A DNA stretch of 8,071 bases, from assembly GCA_002329245.1 (NCBI GenBank), contig DCTG01000086.1, positions 1-8,071 of the forward strand, read 5' to 3'. Source of the stretch: Clostridiales bacterium UBA1446 (GTDB lineage: Bacteria; Bacillota; Clostridia; Oscillospirales; Oscillospiraceae). The position numbers were made by a program, and so were the translations under genes. A model generated the notes under the pieces. It was not told where the DNA came from, made no database searches, and saw nothing but the letters and a program-made list of their open reading frames with translations. Each line of letters begins with the position of its first letter. Position 1 is the stretch's first letter. Of this stretch, positions 1 to 6,036 are shown piece after piece.

Positions 1-231
1 GCCGACGAGCCTACCGGCGCGCTTGATACGAAGACCGGCAGGGACGTGCTTCGCCTTCTGCAGGAACTGCACCGGGAGGGAAACACCATTGTTCTCATCA
101 CCCATGACAATTCCATTGCAAGCACCGCCCCGCGCATCATCCGCCTTTCGGACGGCAAAGTCGTGTTCGACGGTCCGGCCGGTATGAAGGGAGCCTTGAT
201 TCAAGCGGAAGAGGAGGCTGCGGTACAGTGA
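1..231 (+). CDS. ABC transporter ATP-binding protein, MacB/LolD type (3' end only)
   Basis: This is the C-terminal 76 residues of an ABC ATPase that powers the permease encoded next to it. The frame is open from base 1. The visible part begins inside the Walker B motif (ADEP, with the catalytic Glu at visible residue 3), followed by the D-loop GALD and the H-loop His at visible residue 35 in the segment LITHDNSIA. The Walker A, Q-loop and ABC signature lie upstream of the window. Over the 59 alignable residues, 38 are identical to the complete ATPase at 5316-6032, so the two are paralogues of the same subfamily. The tail after the last beta strand is short and rich in Glu and Ala. The stop codon overlaps the GTG start of the permease by 4 bases, which fits translational coupling and a dedicated ATPase-permease pair. 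Truncation is due only to the window edge. Confidence 0.95.
   Translation, partial: ADEPTGALDTKTGRDVLRLLQELHREGNTIVLITHDNSIASTAPRIIRLSDGKVVFDGPAGMKGALIQAEEEAAVQ
211..217 (+). promoter_or_regulatory. Ribosome binding site supporting the GTG start at 228
   Basis: GAGGAGG lies inside the 3' end of the ATPase gene, 10 bases before the GTG at 228. No ATG is suitably placed: the first in-frame ATG encodes Met25 in the middle of the first membrane helix. This supports the unusual GTG start and the 4-base overlap GTGA with the ATPase stop. Confidence 0.8.
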
Positions 232-1421
232 ATTTCTTTCAGGCTTTCCGCCTTGCCGTGCAGAGCATTCTTTCCAGCAAGGTCCGCGCCTTCCTTACGA
301 TGTTGGGCATCATCATCGGCGTCGGAGCCGTCACGCTGATCGTGGGTATGGGCAACGGGATGCAAAACTACATAGAGGATGCCTTCACAAGCATGGGCAC
401 CAACCTGATCAATGTCGATATCATGGGCCGAGGAACCTCCCGGAGCGTGGACGTGGACGATCTGTATGAGCTGGTTGAAAACAATCCGGATGTGCTCGCT
501 CATGTCTCGCCTATCCTTAACGTGGGGGCTACCGTAAAGATCGGCAGCGACGAGCCGGAGTCGTCCATCGTAACCGGCGTCGGCGAAGATTACATTGCCA
601 TCCGGTCGTACAGTATGAAAGAGGGACGGTTTCTGCAGTACATAGACATCCTGCGCCGCCAAAAGGTCTGCGTGATCGGCAGCTATATCGCCGACACGTA
701 TTATAGTGGCAGCGGAGTCGGTGAAACGCTGAAAATCAACGGAAACACCTTCGTCATTGTCGGCGTGTTGAACGAGGAAGAGGATAGCGAGGAAGGCAGC
801 AGCGACGACAGAATCTACATTCCGTACACCATCGCTTCCAAGATGGCGTGGACGGGCACAATTACGGAGTTTGTCTTCAGCGGCGCATCGGAGGAAAACG
901 TGGAGGAAGCCGTCGCCTTGATTGAGGAAGAACTGAACAAGGTGTTCCAGGGCGATCAGTATTACTGGGTGGCCAGTATGAAGCAGATGTTGGAAAGCAT
1001 GACGCAGATGATTGACGTCGTGGTGATCATTTTGGGAGCCATCGCAGCTATTTCCCTCTTAGTCGGAGGCATCGGCATTATGAACATCATGTTGGTCTCC
1101 GTCACGGAGCGCACGCGGGAGATTGGCATACGCAAGTCATTGGGTGCAAAACAGCGCAATATCATGCAGCAGTTTGTAATCGAAGCCGCAACCACAAGTT
1201 CTTTAGGCGGTGTGATTGGTATCGGATTAGGCTTTTTGCTGTCCACGCTGGCGACAAATATCATCACGGCACTGTTGGAGACAGACATCCGGGTAATTCC
1301 TTCCCCGGTGGCCGTGTTGGGCGCCTTTTCCGTTTCCGTCGGAATCGGCATACTGTTCGGATACCTGCCCGCAAAAAAAGCAGCCCGCCTCAACCCCATA
1401 GACGCCCTACGTTACGATTAG
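228..1421 (+). CDS. MacB/FtsX-type ABC transporter permease, first unit (397 aa)
   Basis: This is an integral membrane permease of the MacB family (type VII, mechanotransmission ABC systems), at the usual length of about 400 residues. The layout is typical: an amphipathic N-terminal helix (about 1-18), TM1 at about 22-43 containing TMLGIIIGVGA, a large extracytoplasmic domain (about 44-262), then three helices at about 263-290, 323-345 and 361-381. The hallmark cytoplasmic loop after TM2, VTERTREIGIRKSLGA (292-307), is the coupling element that meets the ATPase, and the C-terminal AARLNPIDALRYD is also typical of the family. The extracytoplasmic domain carries a strongly acidic loop at 182-194 (NEEEDSEEGSSDD) that the second permease lacks. 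The gene overlaps the ATPase by 4 bases and is followed after 14 bases by an SLH protein gene. Family members export peptides, lipoproteins or antibiotics, or transmit force to a partner outside the membrane; the substrate here is unknown. Confidence 0.95.
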   Translation: MNFFQAFRLAVQSILSSKVRAFLTMLGIIIGVGAVTLIVGMGNGMQNYIEDAFTSMGTNLINVDIMGRGTSRSVDVDDLYELVENNPDVLAHVSPILNVGATVKIGSDEPESSIVTGVGEDYIAIRSYSMKEGRFLQYIDILRRQKVCVIGSYIADTYYSGSGVGETLKINGNTFVIVGVLNEEEDSEEGSSDDRIYIPYTIASKMAWTGTITEFVFSGASEENVEEAVALIEEELNKVFQGDQYYWVASMKQMLESMTQMIDVVVIILGAIAAISLLVGGIGIMNIMLVSVTERTREIGIRKSLGAKQRNIMQQFVIEAATTSSLGGVIGIGLGFLLSTLATNIITALLETDIRVIPSPVAVLGAFSVSVGIGILFGYLPAKKAARLNPIDALRYD

Positions 1422-1422
1422 T

Positions 1423-1430
1423 GGGAGGAA
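1423..1430 (+). promoter_or_regulatory. Ribosome binding site deciding the ATG start at 1436
   Basis: GGGAGGAA directly follows the permease stop and places its GGAGG core 7 bases before the ATG at 1436. An in-frame GTG at 1421 overlaps the permease stop but lies upstream of this site and would add five residues before the signal peptide, so 1436 is the better start. Confidence 0.85.
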
Positions 1431-1435
1431 TATTC

Positions 1436-3298
1436 ATGAAACGAATTGCAACCATTTTTCTTGCCTTAAGCCTGACGTTCACGCTTATCGTTCCGAACGC
1501 GCTAGCCGCGTCCGCGGACCAGGAGACCGTCCGGCAAACCATTCAAGTGCTTGGCATCCTTACGGGGGATGAGAACGGAAACCTGAATCTTTCGGGATAT
1601 GTCACAAGGGCGCAGTTTGCCAAGATGATGATCGCGGCTTCCGTTTACAGGGATGCCGTCAGCGAAACGGCAAGCCTGTCCCCCTTCCGGGATGTGAAGA
1701 GCACACATTGGGCGGCCTCCTATATCCAGACGGCTGTCAGCGCCGGCTGGCTTACGGGATACTCCGACGGCACCTATCGGCCGGACAACCATGTCAAATT
1801 GGAAGAGGCGGTGTCGGCGGTTCTAAAGATGCTTGGATATACCGCGGCTGATTTCTCCGGTTCTTTTCCGGAAGCACAGCTGGCAAAATACAGCGCCTTA
1901 AAGTTGGATGAGAACATCACCAAAACGAAGGGGCAGTACCTCAGCAGGCAGGACTGCATGAATCTGTTTTACAATCTTATGGGCGTAAATACCACAGGCG
2001 GGATCGCCTATGCCGCAAAGCTCGGTTACAGCATCAATAATGCCGGCGAACTGGATTACTCCTCGCTTGTGCAGAAAGACATGAAGGGTCCGTATATCGT
2101 GAAAGATACGGCATGGCTGTCTAGTCTTCCCTTCGCGGCCGGAATGGCAACCGTTTATCGAAACGGCGCGGTTTCCTCCCCCTCCGAGGTATCGCCGTAT
2201 GACGTATATTACTATAACGCTAATCTGCGGACTGTTTGGGTGTACCGGAATCATGTGACCGGCGTTTACACCGCGGCTGCACCGAGTACGGCGGCTCCCA
2301 CGTCCGTCACCGTGGCCGGGACATCCTATAAACTGGCCACATCGTCCGCCGCCTATGCGCTTTCCGATATGGGGGTATTTTCCATCGGCGATACGGTCAC
2401 GCTCCTATTGGGACAAAACGGAGAGGCCGTCGGGGTCCTGTCGGCTAACGCAATCAATGCTACGCTCTATGGGATTGTAGTCGGTACGGGGACGCAATCC
2501 TATACGGACAGCACGGGTCTTACTTCCACCGTAAATATGGTTTCTGTGGCCTGTACGGATGGGAGTACCTATCAATATCCGACAAAAAGCAATTCATTTG
2601 CCGTTGGAAATTTAATTCAGGTCAGCCTGTCCGGTGGAGAAACCTCCATTACCCGCCTCAGCGACAAATCACTCAGCGGCAAAGTGAATGCCGCGGCGAC
2701 CTCCATCGGCCCCTATGCCTTTGCGGACGGCATTCAAATCTTGGAAACCACGAAAAACGGTGCGTATGCAATTGTGCATCCGTCACGGCTGGCCGGCCTT
2801 ACCCTCAGCAACGATAGCATTCGTTACTATGTCTTGGATGGGAAGGGTAGAATCCGTGTTATAATTTTAAACGACGTGACCGGGGACCTGTATGACTATG
2901 GCATTATAACAGATGTGAAGGAAACGGAAGGAAATATGAGCACCTTCGGATCCTATCAATATATCGTAGACGGGAAAACCGCGTCCTACAGCGCTTCTAA
3001 AGTTTTTGGAGTAAAAACAGGACCTGCGCAGTTCGAGTTTTCCGGAAGCAGTGTTGTCAGAATGAGAAATCTTGCTCAACTGCACCTTACCGCAATCAAC
3101 TCCCTCTATGCGCAAAGCAACAGCACGCATTATAAGCTGTCGGACTATATATCTGTTTACCTGTATAAGGATGGAAATTATTCCTTAACCAATCTTTCCT
3201 CTGTCTCCAACCTGGAGAACTATTCACTTTCCGGCTATTATAATGCGGGAGAGGGAAGCGATGCTCAAATCCGCGTAATTGTGGCAAGAGAAAAATAG
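1436..3298 (+). CDS. Secreted SLH-domain protein with repeated beta-hairpin motifs (620 aa)
   Basis: The N-terminus is a signal peptide: MKR, a hydrophobic core and a likely cleavage after ALA at residue 24. Three SLH repeats follow at about 30-68, 84-135 and 148-185. The second is the clearest, with FRDV at its start, HWA, and the hallmark GYSDGTYRPDN (108-118). SLH triplets normally bind pyruvylated secondary cell wall polymers, so the protein should sit on the cell wall. Residues 215-620 are rich in Ser, Thr, Tyr and Val, look beta-rich, and match no enzyme I recognise. A short hairpin-like motif (alternating hydrophobic residues, a turn with G or N, then a second strand) recurs at about 256-270, 319-335, 392-408, 460-478 and 570-587. 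There is no C-terminal membrane anchor or sortase signal. The gene is the last of its operon, 14 bases after the permease, which suggests a role in the pump's function or surface display. The SLH call is firm; the function of the C-terminal region is unknown. Confidence 0.92.
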   Translation: MKRIATIFLALSLTFTLIVPNALAASADQETVRQTIQVLGILTGDENGNLNLSGYVTRAQFAKMMIAASVYRDAVSETASLSPFRDVKSTHWAASYIQTAVSAGWLTGYSDGTYRPDNHVKLEEAVSAVLKMLGYTAADFSGSFPEAQLAKYSALKLDENITKTKGQYLSRQDCMNLFYNLMGVNTTGGIAYAAKLGYSINNAGELDYSSLVQKDMKGPYIVKDTAWLSSLPFAAGMATVYRNGAVSSPSEVSPYDVYYYNANLRTVWVYRNHVTGVYTAAAPSTAAPTSVTVAGTSYKLATSSAAYALSDMGVFSIGDTVTLLLGQNGEAVGVLSANAINATLYGIVVGTGTQSYTDSTGLTSTVNMVSVACTDGSTYQYPTKSNSFAVGNLIQVSLSGGETSITRLSDKSLSGKVNAAATSIGPYAFADGIQILETTKNGAYAIVHPSRLAGLTLSNDSIRYYVLDGKGRIRVIILNDVTGDLYDYGIITDVKETEGNMSTFGSYQYIVDGKTASYSASKVFGVKTGPAQFEFSGSSVVRMRNLAQLHLTAINSLYAQSNSTHYKLSDYISVYLYKDGNYSLTNLSSVSNLENYSLSGYYNAGEGSDAQIRVIVAREK

Positions 3299-3314
3299 GT
3301 ATAATTGGATTTAA

Positions 3315-3346
3315 GCGGCGGGGGCATTATGCTCCCGCCGCCGTTT
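3315..3346 (+). terminator. Terminator-like hairpin ending the first operon
   Basis: The arms 3315-3325 (GCGGCGGGGGC) and 3331-3341 (GCTCCCGCCGC) pair over 11 positions with a single G-T wobble and enclose a 5-base loop, ATTAT. The stem starts 17 bases after the SLH gene stop. The stem is very stable, but only three T residues (3344-3346) follow, so it may be a leaky rho-independent terminator or act mainly to stabilise the mRNA 3' end. Confidence 0.65.
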
Positions 3347-3424
3347 GCCTGCGCGGAGCACTCCGGAAGAAGTCCCCTATAAAATTGTATGAAAAGGGGA
3401 ACTTATCCAAACGAAATACGTCTC

Positions 3425-3430
3425 TATAAT
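3425..3430 (+). promoter_or_regulatory. Possible upstream -10 box (TATAAT)
   Basis: This is a perfect consensus -10 hexamer in an A+T-rich stretch. The best -35 candidate at suitable spacing is poor (TTATCC at 3403-3408, 16-base spacer), so it would need an activator or be a minor promoter. Transcription from here would give a leader of about 190 bases before the adaptor gene. Confidence 0.3.
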
Positions 3431-3445
3431 AATTGATGTGAAACC

Positions 3446-3477
3446 ATTTGTTACCGCCTTGGTCTTGCAATTTGTTA
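3446..3477 (+). repeat. Direct repeat ATTTGTTA, two copies 24 bases apart
   Basis: ATTTGTTA occurs at 3446-3453 and at 3470-3477. The second copy runs into the left half of the palindrome in the promoter spacer; the first lies just upstream of the -35 box. A regulator that recognises the TTGTTA half-site could contact both. The repeat is short, so chance in A+T-rich DNA is possible. Confidence 0.35.
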
Positions 3478-3494
3478 TAACAAGGGAATAAAAT
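3465..3494 (+). promoter_or_regulatory. Predicted sigma-A promoter of the second operon
   Basis: The -35 box TTGCAA (3465-3470, four of six consensus bases) and the -10 box TAAAAT (3489-3494, five of six) are separated by 18 bases. They lie about 130 bases before the adaptor start, after the hairpin of the first operon. The spacer contains a perfect palindrome, which suggests that the promoter is controlled. Confidence 0.5.
3472..3483 (+). promoter_or_regulatory. Candidate operator: perfect palindrome TTGTTATAACAA
   Basis: These 12 bases are identical to their own reverse complement and fall wholly between the proposed -35 and -10 boxes. Binding of a dimeric repressor here would block RNA polymerase, while a MerR-type activator would use the same position to twist the spacer. 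No regulator gene is visible in the window, so the binding protein is unknown. Confidence 0.45.
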
Positions 3495-3625
3495 TGGAAA
3501 AGCGGGAACCGAAGGGTTTCACGGAAGAAACAAGGCGAGGGGAAAAGTATCGGCTTTGCTGTTATTTCACAAGGCCGGAGCATTCACGGTATCCCGCCTG
3601 GTTGCGAAAGGAACGGTAAATCGGC

Positions 3626-5296
3626 ATGACGGAAAAAAGCGTACCGGAGGGCAAGACCGGACAGGCAGTTGCGGCGCAGACGGAAACAATATCCGCGCCC
3701 CCTGTATCTCCGGCCAAAAAGAAAAAGAAAAGGAAAAAAATTAAGCGCATTATCATACTGACCGTGGTCGTTCTGATTTTAGCCGCGGGTGGATTTGGTT
3801 TATGGAAACTGCTGTTCCATGAGGAAGAGATGCAGATCCTAACCGATTTTGTCTACCGCGGTTCCATCACCAGTATGGTCGAGGGCAGCGGGGTAGCGCG
3901 GGCGAAGGAAAGCGCCAGCATTACGCTCACCGCCGGCGGCAAGGTGTTGGACGTCTACGTCTCGGAGGGCGATTTTGTACATAAAGGCGATCCTCTGTAC
4001 CGCATTGACAGCACGGATGCCGAAGCCGCGCTGACAGCCGCGCAGAAAACGCTGTCCAACTATGAAAAGGAGCTCAATGCCCTGTACGACGCATACGACG
4101 ACCTGACGATCAAAGCGCCGTATACGGGAAAGCTGTTGGACGTGAAGAAATTCTCGGTGGGCGACGACGTTTCGGTGGGCACCCCGGTTGCGACGCTTGT
4201 GGACGACGCGAAAATGCGGCTGACGCAGTATTTCAGCTATGCCTACGAGGACAGCATCTCGGTGGGGCAAACCGTACAGGTTTCTGTTCCGGCCGCCATG
4301 GCGGTTCTTCCCGGCAAGGTGGAAGAGGTCAATAAAGTGAAGCGGATCGCACCGGAAGGTTCCGTCCTGTTTGCCGTTAAGATTATATTAGACAATCCCG
4401 GCACGCTGACGGAGAAAATGTCCGCCACCGCCGTGCTGAAGTCCGGAGGGGAAGAAATCTATCCCTATGAAGCGGGCAGTCTGGAATACAACCGGACGAC
4501 CACAATTACCGCAAAGGTTGCCGGCCCCGTGGAATGGGTGGGGCTTCTCGACTACGCGGAGGTTTCCGCTGGGCAGGTTTTGCTGCGGCTGGGGTCTGAG
4601 GATTACGAGGAGCAAATTGCCTCCAAGGAGCTTCAGGTTCAAAAGGCCCGGGAAGACGTGGAAGACGCGGCCGAAGCCCTTGGAAAATTCAACGCTGTCG
4701 CCCCGATCGACGGGACGGTTCTCTCGCTTTCCATTTCCATCGGGCAGGAAGTCGCGCAGGGAACAACGGTGGTCAACATTGCAAACACCAACGTCATGAT
4801 GGTCGACGCGCAGGTGGATGAACGGAATATTAATTACGTCAAAGCGGGCATGTACGTGGACCTTGATCAGTGGGGAACCCCTTACGGCGGGATTGTCGAT
4901 TCCGTCAGTATGGAGGGGAAATATGAAAACGGCGTGTCCTATTTCCCGGCTGTGATTACCGTGGATAATCCGGACGGCACAATGATGAGCGGGAGTTATG
5001 TCACCTACCGCCTGGTGGCCAGCCAAAGCGACGACTGTCTCCTGCTTCCCATACAGTGCGTCAAATATGTGGACATGGGCGGACAGACGGGCACGGTCGT
5101 TTTTCTGAAGGCCCCGAGCCGGCCTGAAAACGCGGTAGATCTTGAAAGCGTCGAGGTTCCGGACGGCTTCTATGCCGTCCCCGTGACGGTAGGCATATCC
5201 GACACCACCAATGTGGAGATCAAGGAAGGTCTGCAGGAGGGAGACGAAGTCTTCACCCAGTATCTGTCCCAGTCCGCATACATGTCGGGATGGTGA
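3626..5296 (+). CDS. HlyD/MacA-type membrane fusion (adaptor) protein with two lipoyl-like modules (556 aa)
   Basis: This is the adaptor subunit of a MacAB-like export system, held by one N-terminal helix and exposed outside the membrane. A Pro/Ala-rich cytoplasmic tail (1-30) leads into a basic run (KKKKKRKKIKR, 31-41) and a TM helix at about 42-63. Two barrel-sandwich (biotinyl-lipoyl-like) modules are visible. The first has half-motifs at about 98-128 (GGKVLDVYVSEGDFVHKGD) and 160-193 (KAPYTGKLLDV), joined by a helix of about 30 residues. The second has halves at about 291-323 and 354-387 (APIDGTVLSLSISIGQEV) with a similar helix. Beta-barrel domains follow each. At 556 residues it is longer than the common 350-450, which the second module explains. 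The helical arms are short, as expected where no TolC must be reached. The start is fixed by an in-frame TAA three codons upstream; AAAGGA at 3607-3612 is the likely binding site. The ATPase gene follows after 19 bases. Confidence 0.93.
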   Translation: MTEKSVPEGKTGQAVAAQTETISAPPVSPAKKKKKRKKIKRIIILTVVVLILAAGGFGLWKLLFHEEEMQILTDFVYRGSITSMVEGSGVARAKESASITLTAGGKVLDVYVSEGDFVHKGDPLYRIDSTDAEAALTAAQKTLSNYEKELNALYDAYDDLTIKAPYTGKLLDVKKFSVGDDVSVGTPVATLVDDAKMRLTQYFSYAYEDSISVGQTVQVSVPAAMAVLPGKVEEVNKVKRIAPEGSVLFAVKIILDNPGTLTEKMSATAVLKSGGEEIYPYEAGSLEYNRTTTITAKVAGPVEWVGLLDYAEVSAGQVLLRLGSEDYEEQIASKELQVQKAREDVEDAAEALGKFNAVAPIDGTVLSLSISIGQEVAQGTTVVNIANTNVMMVDAQVDERNINYVKAGMYVDLDQWGTPYGGIVDSVSMEGKYENGVSYFPAVITVDNPDGTMMSGSYVTYRLVASQSDDCLLLPIQCVKYVDMGGQTGTVVFLKAPSRPENAVDLESVEVPDGFYAVPVTVGISDTTNVEIKEGLQEGDEVFTQYLSQSAYMSGW

Positions 5297-5315
5297 TGAA
5301 AGGATAACAGGCGTT

Positions 5316-6032
5316 ATGCTGATTGAGCTGAAAGAGGTCTACAAGATATACGGCGAAGGACTGGAGAGCGAGGTCCGCGCTTTAAACGGCATATCCCTCC
5401 GGATCGATTACGGGGAATTTGTGGCGGTGGTCGGAAGCTCCGGCTCGGGAAAATCCACGCTAATGAACCTGCTCGGGTGCCTGGATATCCCCACATACGG
5501 GACGTATCTCTTGGACGGGCAGGATGTAGGAGAACTTACGGACCGGGAATTGTCTCATGTCCGCAATCGGAGGATTGGTTTCATTTTTCAGGGGTTCAAC
5601 CTGATTCCGGAACTGGACGCCCTTGAAAATGTGGAACTTCCCTTGATTTACCAGGGGATTGGCGGCAGCCGGCGGCAGGAAATGGCATTGGATGCGCTCA
5701 AACGCGTGGGGCTTGAAGACCGGTTGCATCATAAGCCTTCTGAAATGTCCGGCGGGCAGCAGCAGAGAGTGGCCATTGCGCGCGCCATCGCCACACGCCC
5801 CTCTATCATCATGGCGGACGAACCGACCGGAAATTTGGATTCAAAGACGGGCGCACACGTGATGGATATCTTGCACCGCCTGTATGACGAGGGGACCACA
5901 ATCATCCTGATAACGCATGACAATTCCATCGCCGCCTCAGCCAAACGAATCATCCGTATTTCCGACGGCCGTATTGTGGAAGACAGCCCTACAACCCCCG
6001 TCACGGGAGTCTCGGAGGGGGAAAGGACGTGA
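5316..6032 (+). CDS. ABC transporter ATP-binding protein, MacB/LolD type, second unit (238 aa)
   Basis: This complete cytoplasmic ATPase energises the permease encoded 4 bases downstream. All motifs are intact: Walker A GSSGSGKST (40-48), Q-loop FQGFNL with Gln92, ABC signature MSGGQQQR (144-151, with Met in place of the usual Leu), Walker B IIMADEP with catalytic Glu169, D-loop NLDS, and the H-loop His201. The pattern GFIFQGFNLIPELDALENVELPL and the overall length are typical of the MacB/LolD/FtsE group. The ATG at 5316 is chosen because AAAGGA (5298-5303) lies 12 bases before it and the protein then starts directly with the first beta strand (MLIELKEVYKIYG). Longer in-frame starts from 5211 would read through the adaptor gene in another frame and add an unrelated tail. 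The short C-terminal tail after ISDGRIVED is Thr/Pro/Ser-rich and not conserved with the first unit. Confidence 0.96.
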   Translation: MLIELKEVYKIYGEGLESEVRALNGISLRIDYGEFVAVVGSSGSGKSTLMNLLGCLDIPTYGTYLLDGQDVGELTDRELSHVRNRRIGFIFQGFNLIPELDALENVELPLIYQGIGGSRRQEMALDALKRVGLEDRLHHKPSEMSGGQQQRVAIARAIATRPSIIMADEPTGNLDSKTGAHVMDILHRLYDEGTTIILITHDNSIAASAKRIIRISDGRIVEDSPTTPVTGVSEGERT

Positions 6033-6036
6033 AACA

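Larger units (their letters stand above)
3299..3625 (+). other. Inter-operon regulatory gap (327 bases)
   Basis: No convincing protein gene is present. The left end holds a terminator-like hairpin. The middle is A+T-rich and holds two possible sigma-A promoters, a short direct repeat and a perfect palindrome. From the likely promoter to the adaptor start there is a leader of roughly 125 bases in which I see no recognisable riboswitch. The shift from the G+C-rich coding background to A+T-rich sequence around 3376-3500 fits a promoter zone separating two transcription units. Confidence 0.75.

Noticed and set aside
1421..1435. GTG at 1421 as start of the first SLH protein
   Set aside because: The strong ribosome binding site at 1423-1430 lies downstream of it and is well spaced for the ATG at 1436, which begins a normal signal peptide.
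3556..3744. Small + strand frame overlapping the adaptor start
   Set aside because: It begins at a TTG without a good ribosome binding site, and its end is an out-of-frame read of the adaptor's lysine-rich segment.
4467..4799. Second + strand frame inside the adaptor gene
   Set aside because: The Arg/Pro-rich translation is typical of an out-of-frame read of a coding region; the adaptor frame has clear lipoyl motifs here.
4388..5026. Open frame of 212 codons on the - strand
   Set aside because: It is antisense to the second lipoyl module of the adaptor. It is His/Pro-rich as expected for the reverse of a G+C-rich coding frame, and no family is recognisable.
5917..6036. In-frame ATG at 5917 as start of the second permease
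   Set aside because: It would overlap the ATPase by over 100 bases and add a low-complexity Pro/Ser/Arg tail that the paralogous permease lacks; 6037 has a good binding site and matches the paralogue's N-terminus.
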